Origin: Kytococcus schroeteri
Lineage (GTDB): Bacteria > Actinomycetota > Actinomycetes > Actinomycetales > Dermatophilaceae
DNA: 64,000 nt
NCBI RefSeq assembly: GCF_042433515.1
Contig: NZ_JBHLVH010000027.1
Coordinates: 118,712 to 182,711 of the forward strand
Direction of reading: 5' to 3'
Part shown: positions 8,031 through 16,996 of the stretch, piece by piece
Layout of the letters: every line of letters starts with the position of its first letter
How positions within the stretch are numbered: position 1 is the stretch's first letter
Position numbers and translations under genes: made by a program
The notes under the pieces: model-generated
The model's database searches: none
What the model was told of the DNA's origin: nothing
Seen by the model: only the letters and a program-made list of their open reading frames with translations

Positions 8031-9250
8031 ATGAACCGCACGAGCGTGCGCAGCGGTGCCGCCATCGGCCTCTTGGTCGCCGCCCTGTTCCTCCCTCCCG
8101 GCTCAGCCATGGCTGAGGACGCCGAGACACACCTCTCCCCCATGGCCGCGCCCGTCCAACCTGACGGTTCCCCCGACTCCTCTGACGAGGAGATCGCCGC
8201 TGCCACCGCTGCAGACGCTGCCACCATCGCCGCGCAGGAAGGCCGAAGCGTCGCTGAGGTGCAGGAGGATCTGAAGTGGCAGGACTCAGCGCAGGCTGAG
8301 ATCGACAGGGTCGCCGCACTGGCCCCGGAGGCCTTCGCCGGGTCGTCCCTCTCCGTCGCGGACCGCACCGTCTGGGTCGGGTTCACCGGCACCGCCCCCT
8401 CAACCGACACACGATTCCCCGAGGGCACGACAGCAACCATCCAGGGAGATCTCCCCCTGAACCACGAAGGTCGTGTGCAGGCAGCCCGAGCGGCCGCCTC
8501 GGCAGTCGAGGCGGAGTTCGGCGCAGAGGCCGTCTCCCGTGTAGATGCCGTGACCGGCATGGCCGAGGTCTTCGTCGCCACGTCGCGCCCCTCCGGATCG
8601 GATGCACGTCTGGCCCGGGCCGAGAGGGAAGCAATCAGCGAGATCACGGTGTACTTCGACCCGAACAGCAGAGGGGGCGAGGAGACCGTGAACGGCGGTG
8701 GGCGACTGGAGCGGGTGGGCACCTCGAGCCTCCTGTGCACCTCGGCGTTCACCGTGGTCCGGAACGGAACGAGGGGAATGACCACAGCACAACATTGCCC
8801 CTTGCCATTCACCCATGAGAACTACGACAACGCGACCGAGCACCAGGTCACCCACAACGCCTCCCACTACGGCGCGGACGGCGACATGCGGATCTACACG
8901 ACCAGCGACATTGAGGGCCCCCGATTCCGGGCCGATTATCGCGACGTGCGTACCCTGGCTCAGGCGCCGGGGTTCAGCGTCGGCACCTACATGTGCCACT
9001 TCGGACGCGGCAACGGGAAGCGGTGCGACACCGTGTACGACACCACCGTCTCCAAGGGCAGCCTGTCGGCCTGATCGCCATGGAGCACCACTACACGACG
9101 GGCGGCAACAGCGGGGGGCCCTGGTACAACGGCACCAAGGGTTACGGAATCCACCACGGGTACAAGACGATCTGGTTCAAGGACAGGTCGCTCTTCACCC
9201 CTCTCAACCGAGTCACGCGACACTGGGGTGCCTATGTCCTGGTGGGCTGA
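8031..9250 (+). pseudogene. Secreted trypsin-like serine protease, frameshifted
   Basis: The first frame (8031-9074) starts with a signal peptide (AAIGLLVAALFLPPGSAMA), a charged propeptide-like stretch, and a chymotrypsin-fold domain with His255 (TTAQHC) and Asp285 (GDMRIY). It stops at 9074, before the catalytic serine. The missing end continues in another frame: LIAMEHHYTTGGNSGGPW with the Ser codon at 9110-9112, ending at 9250. One more C at 9062-9063 would join the two as KGSPVGLIAME. So either one base is missing from the sequence or the gene is dead. Family: S1 proteases like streptogrisins. A lipoprotein gene overlaps the end. Confidence 0.8.
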
Positions 9251-9677
9251 GGCCACGGGTGCAGCCATGGTTGCAGCACTGATCGTCTCCGGCTGCACTT
9301 CCGCCGACCAGAAGAGCGCCCAGGGTGACACGAGCCTCTGGGTGGCCAAGGACAGCAGTTCAACGGGCGAGGCCATGCTCGAGGGGACACTGCGGTACCT
9401 CCAGGACGAGGGGTGCTGGGTTGTGGAACCCTTGGCGGGAGATCTCGACGCCGACGTCAGCCCAGAGAGCGCCAGAACCGCCGTCATTTGGCCCCCGGGC
9501 TCGTTCTCCGTCGAGGGCTCCCGTCACACCGTCTCCGCGGAGGGCGGGCAGGTCATGGACGGGCAACATGTCCAAGCGTCCGCTGCGTTCATCCACGACC
9601 CCGGAGAATTCACCATTCCAGAGACCTGCCGAACCGCAGGGATTGCAGTGGTGAGCAACGTCCATCCCGCGGAGTGA
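9234..9677 (+). CDS. Small lipoprotein of unknown function
   Basis: This protein of about 147 residues has an N-terminal hydrophobic segment ending in the lipobox LIVSGC, so it is probably lipid-anchored. The rest (LRYLQDEGCWVVEPLAG, FTIPETCRTAGIAVV) is not a family I recognise; two further cysteines could pair. The start at ATG 9234 (GTG 9228 is possible) lies inside the last codons of the protease, so it is translationally coupled to that gene and may be its partner or immunity-like protein; that role is a guess. Confidence 0.6.
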   Translation: MSWWAEATGAAMVAALIVSGCTSADQKSAQGDTSLWVAKDSSSTGEAMLEGTLRYLQDEGCWVVEPLAGDLDADVSPESARTAVIWPPGSFSVEGSRHTVSAEGGQVMDGQHVQASAAFIHDPGEFTIPETCRTAGIAVVSNVHPAE

Positions 9678-9691
9678 GAAGGACGGATCCC

Positions 9692-9746
9692 GTGTGCGCG
9701 GGGAGGGCGGCGTCCCGGTGAAGCGCTTTGCCCTCCCCGCGCACAC
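9692..9746 (+). terminator. 17-bp terminator hairpin
   Basis: A perfect 17-base stem (GTGTGCGCGGGGAGGGC / GCCCTCCCCGCGCACAC) with a 21-base loop begins 15 bases after the lipoprotein stop codon. Confidence 0.8.
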
Positions 9747-9809
9747 TCGTGGGATCGTCTGCAAGTGCGCGATGGTCTGCCGCGCAGACGCTGGCGTTGA
9801 CGCGAGCAC

Positions 9810-9979
9810 GGTGCAGGAGGTGAAGCAGCTCGTGCTGCTCACCGCGGGGCACCGCGCCCGAAGGCGGCGGCATCCTCGGGCGCGAGGCGTGGGCGTTGGA
9901 CGACCGGTCGGCCCTGTGCGTGGTGGACGGTCAGGTGGAGCTTCTGCCGGGCGAGCACTGGCGGCACCTCCCCGGCTGA
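9810..9979 (+). pseudogene. Possible gene remnant before the HD gene
   Basis: One frame reads VQEVKQLVLLTAGHRA, which resembles VAEVERLVLLTVDHRA in the next gene. Another frame then continues PEGGGILGREAWALDD to GEHWRHLPG and a stop at 9979. The pieces join if one base is added near 9857. This looks like a worn, partial copy or an unrelated broken gene. No start codon or family could be assigned. Confidence 0.3.
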
Positions 9980-9995
9980 GGTGCACACTAGGCGC

Positions 9996-10679
9996 ATGCC
10001 CGCCCTCATCGCCTGGTGGCGCCAGGACCTGAGCACGCTCGCCCCCGCCGCACCGGACCAGGCGGTGGTCGATGCCGGCGCCCGCCTGCTCGCGGCGTGG
10101 ACCGCGCCGGGGCGCGCCTACCACTCCACCCGGCACCTGGTGGAGCTGTTCTGGGCGCTCGAGGAGCTCACCGAGGCCGGCGAGGTGAACGCCGGGGACG
10201 CGCCCCTCCTGCGCGTGGCCGGGTGGTTCCACGATGCGGTGTACGACCCCACCGCGGGGGCCGGCGCCAACGAGCGGGAGTCCGCGGCGCTGGCCCGGCG
10301 CGAACTGGAGGCGCTCGGGGCCGCGGAGGCCGTGGTGGCCGAGGTGGAGCGGCTGGTGCTGCTCACCGTCGACCACCGGGCGGAGGGCGGGGACGGCGGC
10401 ATCAGCAGCGAGGGCGACGGCGGCGCCCTCCGGCGTGCCCGGGCGTTCTGCGACGCCGACCTGTGGGTCCTGGCGTCAGATGCCACGCGCTACACCGAGT
10501 ACACCGCCCAGGTGCGGCAGGAGTACGCACACGTGCCCGACAAGGCCTTCCGCACCGGGCGCCGGGCCGTGCTGGAGCACCTCGGGGCCGGGTCCGTCTA
10601 CGCGACCGACCACGCCCGGCGCGCCTGGGCGCCCGCCGCCGCGCGCAACATCGCCGGGGAGCTGGCCGGCCTGGCCTGA
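9996..10679 (+). CDS. HD-domain phosphohydrolase
   Basis: This 227-residue metal-dependent phosphohydrolase family member has YHSTRHL at residues 42-48 and the defining His79-Asp80 in GWFHDAVYD, then NERESAALA and ADLWVLASD, the usual spacing of bacterial HD proteins of this size. The substrate cannot be told from the sequence; relatives act on nucleotides or phosphoesters. The start ATG 9996 is used because it leaves only a short leader before the first helix. It converges with the minus-strand DUF4031 gene 68 bases downstream. Confidence 0.85.
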   Translation: MPALIAWWRQDLSTLAPAAPDQAVVDAGARLLAAWTAPGRAYHSTRHLVELFWALEELTEAGEVNAGDAPLLRVAGWFHDAVYDPTAGAGANERESAALARRELEALGAAEAVVAEVERLVLLTVDHRAEGGDGGISSEGDGGALRRARAFCDADLWVLASDATRYTEYTAQVRQEYAHVPDKAFRTGRRAVLEHLGAGSVYATDHARRAWAPAAARNIAGELAGLA

Positions 10680-10747
10680 GGCCGCGCGGTCCGGGCGACG
10701 GCTCGGCCCCGTCGACCCGGGAGGACGTGTGCCCCCCCCGGACCGCA

Positions 10748-11560
10748 TCACACGCCCCAGCCACGCTCCATCCCGCGGGCCACCAGCGGCCACCACGACG
10801 CACCGCCGACCAGGGCACGCCCCTCGGCCAGCCCCACCCAGCGCGCACCGTCGATGGGGGCAGGCGCCTCGGAACCGGTGGACCACGCAGCTCCGACGGC
10901 GGCCAGGCCGTCCGGACCCCCGACCACCTGGAGTCGGTAGGCACGGTGCTGACGGCGCAGCACCCCGCCCTCGCGCCGCACCTCCTCCTCGTACCCGATG
11001 AGGGCGCCCTTCCCCGACGTGGAGGACGGGCCGCCGACGTCGCGGCCCGGCACGCCCCCGGCCACACCCTGCGGCCCCACGCCCTGCAGGAGGCCCCACC
11101 CGTCCTCGCCCGGCACGAGGAGCACGCGCCCGGCCCCGTCGGCCACCACGAGGCCACCGTCCTCCATCGTGGCCGACCCCGCCGCACCCACGGGCCCGGC
11201 GGCCGAGCGCACGAGGTCCACCCGGTGCCCCTCGTCCACCACGGTGCGGGTCAGGCACTTCTCGGCCTTCCGCTTGCGCAGGCGCTGCCCGGTGGCGGTG
11301 AGCATCGCCGTGATCTCCCGCGCACTGCGCAGCTGCGCGCCCGCGGCCAACAGGTCATCGAAGGCAGAGACCGGCACGTCGGCGTGGTCACCATCGAGCC
11401 AGCCGGGGTGCAGGCCCGCCCCGGCCAACGCGTCGGTCAGCTCCGCGGACGCCCGCACCCACGAGGCGGCGCCCGTCGCCTCCAGGCCTCCGTCGCTCAC
11501 GAGATGGCTGAACACGGTGTCGTGCGCCGGCCACGCGGGGCGGTCGATCCACAGGGCCAT
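10748..11560 (-). CDS. DUF4031 protein with a variable C-terminal domain
   Basis: The first 80 of 270 residues match the DUF4031 pattern: MALWIDRPAWPAHDTVFSHL, then GLHPGWLDGDHADVP and YDDLLAAGA-like FDDLLAAGA. Family members are found across actinobacteria and have no known role. The remaining part includes VVADGAGRVLLVPGEDGW, which resembles the core strand of a Nudix domain, but no complete Nudix box (GX5EX7REUXEEXGU) is visible. ATG 11560 is chosen because the family starts here. It is divergent from the YczE-like gene, with 37 bases between the starts. Confidence 0.72.
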   Translation of the reverse strand: MALWIDRPAWPAHDTVFSHLVSDGGLEATGAASWVRASAELTDALAGAGLHPGWLDGDHADVPVSAFDDLLAAGAQLRSAREITAMLTATGQRLRKRKAEKCLTRTVVDEGHRVDLVRSAAGPVGAAGSATMEDGGLVVADGAGRVLLVPGEDGWGLLQGVGPQGVAGGVPGRDVGGPSSTSGKGALIGYEEEVRREGGVLRRQHRAYRLQVVGGPDGLAAVGAAWSTGSEAPAPIDGARWVGLAEGRALVGGASWWPLVARGMERGWGV

Positions 11561-11597
11561 CGTCGAAGCGTAGGTCGACAGCACCCATACTGCGCCC

Positions 11598-12257
11598 ATG
11601 GCCGCGCCCCACCGCGCCTCCCTGGCCGCCCTCGGACCGCTCGAGCAGCTCCGCGCCAGACGACTGCCCCTGCGCCTGGCGTGGCTGCTGATGGGCCTGT
11701 TCCTCTACGGGGCGTCCATGGCCATGGTGCTGCGTGGCATGTTGGGGCAGTTCCCGTGGGACGTGCTGCACGTGGGTCTGGGCCACCACCTGCCGCTCAG
11801 TTTCGGCGTCATCGTGGTGCTCGTGTCGTTCGTGGTGCTGCTGGCGTGGATCCCGCTGCGCCAGCCGCCGGGTCTGGGCACGCTGGGCAACGCGTTGCTC
11901 ATCGGCCCCGCGGCCGACCTCGTGCTCGCCGCCCTCCCGGCTCCCGACACGTTGGCGCCCCGCATCGCCCTGATGGTGGGCGGCATCGTGCTCAACGCCG
12001 CGGCCACCGCCATGTACGTGGGCGCCCAGCTGGGCCCCGGCCCCCGCGACGGGCTCATGACCGGCCTGGCCCGCACCACCGGGATGTCCCTGCGCGTGGT
12101 GCGCACGGGGCTGGAGGTGGCCGTCATCGTCCTGGGCGTGCTGCTCGGCGGCACACTCGGCGTGGCCACGGTGCTCTACGCCCTGGCCATCGGCCCCCTC
12201 ACCCAGGCCTTCCTGCCCTACCTGACGCTGCGCCTCCCCGGCCACGCCCCGGGCTGA
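11598..12257 (+). CDS. YczE/YitT-like membrane protein
   Basis: This 219-residue protein has five or six hydrophobic segments and the family motifs GMLGQFPWDVLHVGL near the N-terminus and GAQLGPGPRDGLMTGL in the middle, as in Bacillus YczE. The function is unknown; a small-molecule or peptide transport role has been suggested for relatives. The start at ATG 11598 is the first in frame. It converges on the secreted-protein gene across a shared terminator. Confidence 0.82.
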   Translation: MAAPHRASLAALGPLEQLRARRLPLRLAWLLMGLFLYGASMAMVLRGMLGQFPWDVLHVGLGHHLPLSFGVIVVLVSFVVLLAWIPLRQPPGLGTLGNALLIGPAADLVLAALPAPDTLAPRIALMVGGIVLNAAATAMYVGAQLGPGPRDGLMTGLARTTGMSLRVVRTGLEVAVIVLGVLLGGTLGVATVLYALAIGPLTQAFLPYLTLRLPGHAPG

Positions 12258-12324
12258 GGCAACCACCTGATGGTGGGCGCAGCCGGCGCCGGGGCCACGC
12301 ACCCCGGTTGCCGACGCCCCACGG

Positions 12325-12356
12325 CCGGGGGCCACGGCGTGTGGCGTGGCCCCCGG
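12325..12356. terminator. Bidirectional terminator
   Basis: A perfect 12-base stem (CCGGGGGCCACG / CGTGGCCCCCGG) with an 8-base loop lies between two convergent genes, 8 bases from the stop of the minus-strand gene. Confidence 0.8.
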
Positions 12357-12363
12357 CATCGCA

Positions 12364-13041
12364 TCAGCGAGTGGACGTCGCCGAGGTGGCAACCCAGTAG
12401 GTGCTGCCCTCGGAGGTCACGGCCTTGTAGATGCGCTTGCTGCTCGAGGTGACCGTCAGGCGGGCCACACCGGTGCTGCCGCTCTTGGCCGTCCCCTTGC
12501 GCGACCAGGTGCCGTTGGCGTTCTTCACGTAGAACGTCACCGTCGCCCCACCGCGCTTGCGGAACTGGCTGTAGGTGGTGTTGTACGTGGACACCGTGCT
12601 CGACAGCGTCACCGTGCCGCCCTTGCGGCTGGAGGTCAGGGCGTTCTTGCTGCCCAGCTTGACCGTCATGGTGCGGGTGTTCTGCGTGAGCGAGTTGAAC
12701 GTGCTGTCGCAGGCGTAGTCGGGACGAATCTTGTACGTGCCGACGGGCAACATCCAGTCGTACACGTCGAAGGTCTGGCGCGCCCCATTGGCGGAGGATC
12801 CCCCGCTGACGAGGAACCACTCCTGGGATCCCTTGCTCGGATGGATCGCCTGCCAGGACCCCACGCCTCCCTTGTTCACGCACGCCCCGGAGAGGCTCAC
12901 CGGGTACTCCCGGAACTCGCGGTTGATGGTGATCTTGCTGGGGGTGGTGATGGTGCACGAACCGGCGGCCACGGAGGGGGCAGCGGTGGGGAGGGTGCTG
13001 GCGCCCACGAGGGCGGCCACGGCGAGTGCGGCTCGGCGCAT
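12364..13041 (-). CDS. Secreted protein with beta-sandwich repeats
   Basis: This 225-residue exported protein has a clear signal peptide (RRAALAVAALVGASTLPTA, cleavage near AAPSVAA). The mature part is rich in Ser, Thr, Lys and Tyr. The last 100 residues (VTFYVKNANGTWSRKGTAKS then GVARLTVTSSSKRIYKAV) have the Gly/Thr-rich strand pattern of bacterial Ig-like domains. Three cysteines are present in the first half. AAGGAG lies eight bases before ATG 13041. There is no enzyme motif; a surface or adhesion role is possible. Confidence 0.78.
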   Translation of the reverse strand: MRRAALAVAALVGASTLPTAAPSVAAGSCTITTPSKITINREFREYPVSLSGACVNKGGVGSWQAIHPSKGSQEWFLVSGGSSANGARQTFDVYDWMLPVGTYKIRPDYACDSTFNSLTQNTRTMTVKLGSKNALTSSRKGGTVTLSSTVSTYNTTYSQFRKRGGATVTFYVKNANGTWSRKGTAKSGSTGVARLTVTSSSKRIYKAVTSEGSTYWVATSATSTR

Positions 13042-13174
13042 GTGTGTCTCCTTGTGATGCGGAGGAGCTCCTGTCCCCCGTCGCCGCAGAAGGTACGAGG
13101 CACCACCGACAACCTCCTCCACCGCCCCGGCGACGACGCTACCCCCAGAGGATTAGCACACATGTTCTGCTACA

Positions 13175-13208
13175 TGCTATACTTGTCCTAGAACATCGCG
13201 GGGTGTTC
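13175..13208 (+). promoter_or_regulatory. Extended -10 promoter and palindrome before the HNH gene
   Basis: TGC-TATACT at 13175-13183 is a good extended -10 element and the most AT-rich spot in the neighbourhood. Just downstream, GAACA (13191) and TGTTC (13204) form an inverted repeat with 8 bases between, which could be an operator. It is not the SOS box spacing (GAAC-N4-GTTC). Confidence 0.5.
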
Positions 13209-13237
13209 CACCTGCGGGAAACCAAGGGGGTGACGTC

Positions 13238-14599
13238 ATGACGGGTCCGACGGTCGACAGGACGGCCGAGCACCGGGCGGGCGTGCAGGCCATCGAGTGC
13301 TGGCTCGACCGCGGGGGCGGCGGCACGGCGGCCGAGCTCGTGGACCTCATCGGCCACCTGGAGGACCTGGCGAACGTCGTCACCGCCGCACAGCTCACGG
13401 CGGTGCGGCGCCTGGCCGAGCAGCAGACGATCGAGGACCTCGCCGCGGGCGTGCCGGAGCGCGACGCCGGGTCCACGGTGGGTGCGCAGGTGGGCCTCGC
13501 CCGGCGCCAGCCGCCCCGTCGTGGAGTGCGCGACGTGCACCTGGCCGGCGTCCTCGCCGACGAGCTCCCCCACACCCGCCGGGCGATGCTGGAGGGCACC
13601 GCCAGCGGCTACCAGGCGGAGCTCGTGGTCACCCACACTGCCTGCCTCTCGCGCGCTGACCGGGCCCGTGTCGACGAGCTCGTGGCCCCGGAGCTGGGGT
13701 CCCTCTCACCGCGGCAGGTCGTCCACCGCGTGAAGCACCACGCCTACCGGCTCGACCCCGAGGCCGCGACGCGCCAGGCGGCCATGGCGCACCGGGAGCG
13801 CCACGTGTCGGTCCGCCCCGTGCCCGACACGATGGCGCGGGTAGCCGCCCACCTGCCCGCCGCCCAGGCCGTGGCCGTGTGGGCAGCACTCGACCGGGAG
13901 GCCAAGGCCCTGCGGGCGGCAGGGGACGAGCGGACGCTGGGTCAGCTCCGCGCCGACGTGCTGGTCGGCCGCGTCACGGGCCAGCTGGAAGCCCCGGCCG
14001 TCCCGGTGGAGGTGCAGCTCGTGGTGCCGGCCGGCACCCTGTTCGGCAGCACGGCGGTGCTCCGGGCGCTCACCAGCGGTGACGAGCCGGCCGTCCTCAG
14101 CGGCTACGGCCCCCTGCCGGCTCCCGTGGCCCGGCAGATGGTCCGCGACACCGCCGCGTGCAGCCTGCGGCGCCTCCTGCTCGACCCTGAGTCGGGCACC
14201 CTCGTGGGACGCGACCCGCGCCGACGCCTCTTCTCGGCCGGGGAGCGTGACCTGCTGGTGGCCCGAGACCAGACCTGCCGCACCCCCTACTGCGACGCCC
14301 CCGTGCGCGAGGCCGACCACGTGGTCCCCTTCTCCGAGGGCGGCCCCACCACCCTGGCCAACGCGCAGGGCCTGTGCACCCAGTGCAACCAGACACGCAA
14401 CCACCCACGGTGGAGCGCCAGACCCCTCGGGCCGCCGACGACCACGACACCCCGGACCGAGCCGACCGCCCGGGCACGACTGCTCGCGCTGGCCCGCCAG
14501 GCCTGCGTGGAGACCACCACCCCCACCGGCCACCGGTACACGAGCCGGACGCCTCAGTTCGCCGCAGGGCCCCTCAGGCCCGGCGCGCCTCCCGGGTGA
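13238..14599 (+). CDS. DUF222/HNH endonuclease (13E12 family)
   Basis: This 453-residue protein has the helical DUF222 domain in its first 300 residues and a C-terminal HNH nuclease: Cys347 in CRTPYC, then Asp360-His361 in EADHVVPFSEGG, N in LANAQ and CTQCN. The Cys pairs bind a structural zinc and the DH pair belongs to the metal-dependent active site. Such 13E12 proteins are repeated in many actinobacterial genomes, and several in Mycobacterium tuberculosis are DNA-damage induced; their biological job is not known. AAGGGGGTGA precedes ATG 13238. The 3' end overlaps the convergent TPR gene by 26 bases. Confidence 0.9.
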   Translation: MTGPTVDRTAEHRAGVQAIECWLDRGGGGTAAELVDLIGHLEDLANVVTAAQLTAVRRLAEQQTIEDLAAGVPERDAGSTVGAQVGLARRQPPRRGVRDVHLAGVLADELPHTRRAMLEGTASGYQAELVVTHTACLSRADRARVDELVAPELGSLSPRQVVHRVKHHAYRLDPEAATRQAAMAHRERHVSVRPVPDTMARVAAHLPAAQAVAVWAALDREAKALRAAGDERTLGQLRADVLVGRVTGQLEAPAVPVEVQLVVPAGTLFGSTAVLRALTSGDEPAVLSGYGPLPAPVARQMVRDTAACSLRRLLLDPESGTLVGRDPRRRLFSAGERDLLVARDQTCRTPYCDAPVREADHVVPFSEGGPTTLANAQGLCTQCNQTRNHPRWSARPLGPPTTTTPRTEPTARARLLALARQACVETTTPTGHRYTSRTPQFAAGPLRPGAPPG

Positions 14600-15641
14600 T
14601 GCGCCGCGCCTGCACGACGGCCCGGAGCCAGGAGACGACGACCCCGGCCACGATGCACGGGATGGCGGGCCCGTACAGCGCCGCGCCGTCCTGGCCCATG
14701 ACCGCCCCGGTCACTCCCCCGGCCGCCTGGGCCAGGGTGACCAGCCCCAGCAGGGCTGCCCACAGGACGCCCAGCGGGTCGCGGCGCGTGTATCCCCGCA
14801 GCCATGCCCGCACTCCGAGGCGGTTGGTCCGCACGATCGGCCGGAAACGTGACCACGCGAACCAGAGGGCCAGCCCCAGCACCACCAGTCCCAGCACCCC
14901 ACCGCCCGGCCTCGGCAGGAGGAGCACGGACACCAGTCCCGCCACGAGGCTCACGACCAGCGCCCAGTGCGTGCGCTGCAGGGCGCTCGCCGCCATCTCG
15001 TCCAGGGCCCGCAACGGCATGGTGAGCGTGGGGTCCTTGCCCAGCAGGTCCGCGAACTCCCGGGCCGAGCCCTGACGGTCCCTCCTCATGCCCAGACCCG
15101 CCAGGTTGTGCTGCGCGTGGTGGTGGTGCGGGTCGATGGCGAGCGCCTGCCGGTAGGCGTCCGCGGCCGCGCCCTGCCACCGGTCGTGCAACGCGTACCC
15201 CAGCGCGAAGTACGAGTCGGCGGCGTGCGGGTCCAGCTCCACGGCACGGCGCCCCGCCTCGACCGCCTGGGTGTACCGCTTGAGGTCGCTGAGAACCTGC
15301 GCCAGCACCCGCTGCCCCACGGCCCGGTGGGGGTCGAGCTCCACCGCACGCGTCAGGGCCCCCAGGGCCCGCTTGGGCTGGTCGCCCTGCCGCAGGGCAT
15401 CGCCCAGCATGATGTGGGTGACCGGATCGTCCGGCGCCAGGGCGACGGCCCGCTCGGCGGCCTGCCGCGCCTCCTCCGCCCGACCGGCGGTGAGGTGCAG
15501 GCTCGCCCAGAGCAGGTGCAGCCGTGCCTCCTCCGGCGACTCCGCCGTGGCGCGGGACAGCTCGGCTGCGGCGTCGTCCACTCGCCGCAGGCGCAGCAGT
15601 TCCTGCACGCGCGCGACGCGCACCTCCAACAGGGCGTTCAC
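14574..15641 (-). CDS. TPR protein with C-terminal membrane segments
   Basis: This is a 355-residue protein. Residues 1 to about 215 are tetratricopeptide repeats (AEEARQAAERAVALAPDDP, ALGALTRAVELDPHRA, AVEAGRRAVELDPHAA, AAADAYRQALAIDPHHHH), a scaffold for protein contacts. The last 130 residues hold about four membrane segments (VVSLVAGLVSVLLL, VLGLVVLGLALWFAW and others). So the TPR part is presumably displayed in the cytoplasm at the membrane. GTG 15641 overlaps the AAA+ stop by four bases, so the two are coupled. The last of a three-gene unit; function unknown. Confidence 0.8.
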   Translation of the reverse strand: MNALLEVRVARVQELLRLRRVDDAAAELSRATAESPEEARLHLLWASLHLTAGRAEEARQAAERAVALAPDDPVTHIMLGDALRQGDQPKRALGALTRAVELDPHRAVGQRVLAQVLSDLKRYTQAVEAGRRAVELDPHAADSYFALGYALHDRWQGAAADAYRQALAIDPHHHHAQHNLAGLGMRRDRQGSAREFADLLGKDPTLTMPLRALDEMAASALQRTHWALVVSLVAGLVSVLLLPRPGGGVLGLVVLGLALWFAWSRFRPIVRTNRLGVRAWLRGYTRRDPLGVLWAALLGLVTLAQAAGGVTGAVMGQDGAALYGPAIPCIVAGVVVSWLRAVVQARRITREARRA

Positions 15642-16987
15642 AGCAGCTTCTTCCCCTTCATGTACGTGCGCAGGTCGCCGTACTCGCCGGACGGGTCGCC
15701 GTAGGTCACCACGTTGCGCGCCGCGGAGAACCACGCCCCCGTCGAGGGCCGCACCTCCCCCAGGGCGGCCTCGAGATCGCGCTGGGTGATCATGCGCGGC
15801 GTACCGCTGCGCACGCTGTCCATCATCGCCCGCTCGGCGGCGGTGTCCACGAGGTGCGCCAGGTCCGCACCGGTCAGCCCGTCGGTGCCCTTCACCAGGC
15901 GGCGCAGGTCCACCCCCTCCACCGGGCGCCGGGAGAGGTAGCCGCGCAGGATCTGCTCGCGCGCGGCGTCGTCCGGCGGCAGCACCAGCAGCGTGCGGTC
16001 CAGGCGGCCCGGGCGGCGCAGCGCGGGGTCGATGTCCCACGGCGCGTTGGTGGCCGCCAGCACGTACACGCCGTCGTTGTCCGAGCCCACGCCGTCCAGC
16101 TCCTGCAGCAGCTGGTTGACCACGCCGCGCATGGCCCCCATGTCGTGCCGGGTGCGCTTCTGCCCGATGGCGTCCACCTCGTCGAGGAAGAGCACGGCCG
16201 GCGCGCTGCGGCGGGCCAGCTCGAACAGGCCGTGCAGGTTGCCCTCGGACTGGCCGATGTACATGTCCAGCACGTCCGAGAGGCGCACGTTGATGAAGCC
16301 GGCCCCCATCTCGCCGGCCACGGCCCGTGCGATGTAGGTCTTGCCCACCCCGGGTGGCCCGTAGAGCAGCAGCCCCCCACGGAGGCTCTTGCCGTACATG
16401 CGCCGCATCTCGGGGCTGCGCATCGGGCCCAGGAAGGACACCTCGAGGCGGTCCTTCACCTCCTGCATGCCGCCCACGTCGGCCAGGGTCACGCCGGCAC
16501 GCTCCACCTCGAAGAGGTCCTCCACGCCCGCCGGCTCGCCCTGCACGGGTACGCGCTGCGGCTCGCCGTGGCCGCCCCCGCCCGGAGCACCGGCGACCCC
16601 GCCCTCGGCGGGCTCCACGAACATCGGCCCGGGGGCGTCCGGGAACTGCTCCTCGGCAGCCGACCAGTCGTACCCGTCGGTCGAGGCCCCACCCCCACCG
16701 GTCGACGCCCCGCCCTGCACAGGGGCCTGGTCGGAGGTGCTCGCCTCCGCGGCCGGCATCGTGCCCGCCGGGGGCGTGGTGGGTGCGCCCCCACCGAGGG
16801 CACGGGCCATCAGCGCACGGGCCTGGCCGCTGGTGGGGTCCTGCTGCAGCACGGTGGCGCAGTGGGCCACCGCCTCGTCACCCCGGCCGGCCCCCACCAG
16901 CAGGTCTGCCAGGTGGAGTCGCAGCGCGATGTCGTCGGGGCTCGCCTGCACGGCGCGCCCGAGGGACTCGATGATCTGGTCAGACAT
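15638..16987 (-). CDS. TPR-AAA+ ATPase
   Basis: This 449-residue ATPase joins a short TPR-like N-terminus (residues 1-65), a Pro/Gly/Thr-rich linker (66-170) and one AAA+ module close to the FtsH/Cdc48 class: DVGGMQEVKDRL, Walker A GPPGVGKT at 210-217, Walker B LFLDEVDA, sensor ATNAPW and the arginine-finger region RRPGRLDR. It lacks protease or membrane parts, so it probably remodels a partner protein. A TPR protein precedes it by nine bases and another overlaps it, which points to a three-part complex. It is distinct from type VII EccA, whose AAA+ is of the CbxX class. Confidence 0.85.
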   Translation of the reverse strand: MSDQIIESLGRAVQASPDDIALRLHLADLLVGAGRGDEAVAHCATVLQQDPTSGQARALMARALGGGAPTTPPAGTMPAAEASTSDQAPVQGGASTGGGGASTDGYDWSAAEEQFPDAPGPMFVEPAEGGVAGAPGGGGHGEPQRVPVQGEPAGVEDLFEVERAGVTLADVGGMQEVKDRLEVSFLGPMRSPEMRRMYGKSLRGGLLLYGPPGVGKTYIARAVAGEMGAGFINVRLSDVLDMYIGQSEGNLHGLFELARRSAPAVLFLDEVDAIGQKRTRHDMGAMRGVVNQLLQELDGVGSDNDGVYVLAATNAPWDIDPALRRPGRLDRTLLVLPPDDAAREQILRGYLSRRPVEGVDLRRLVKGTDGLTGADLAHLVDTAAERAMMDSVRSGTPRMITQRDLEAALGEVRPSTGAWFSAARNVVTYGDPSGEYGDLRTYMKGKKLL

Positions 16988-16996
16988 GCCGCGAGC

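Noticed and set aside
15638..16987. Type VII secretion ATPase EccA
   Set aside because: It has a TPR plus AAA+ layout, but the AAA+ is of the FtsH/Cdc48 class and there are no Ecc, WXG100 or mycosin genes nearby.
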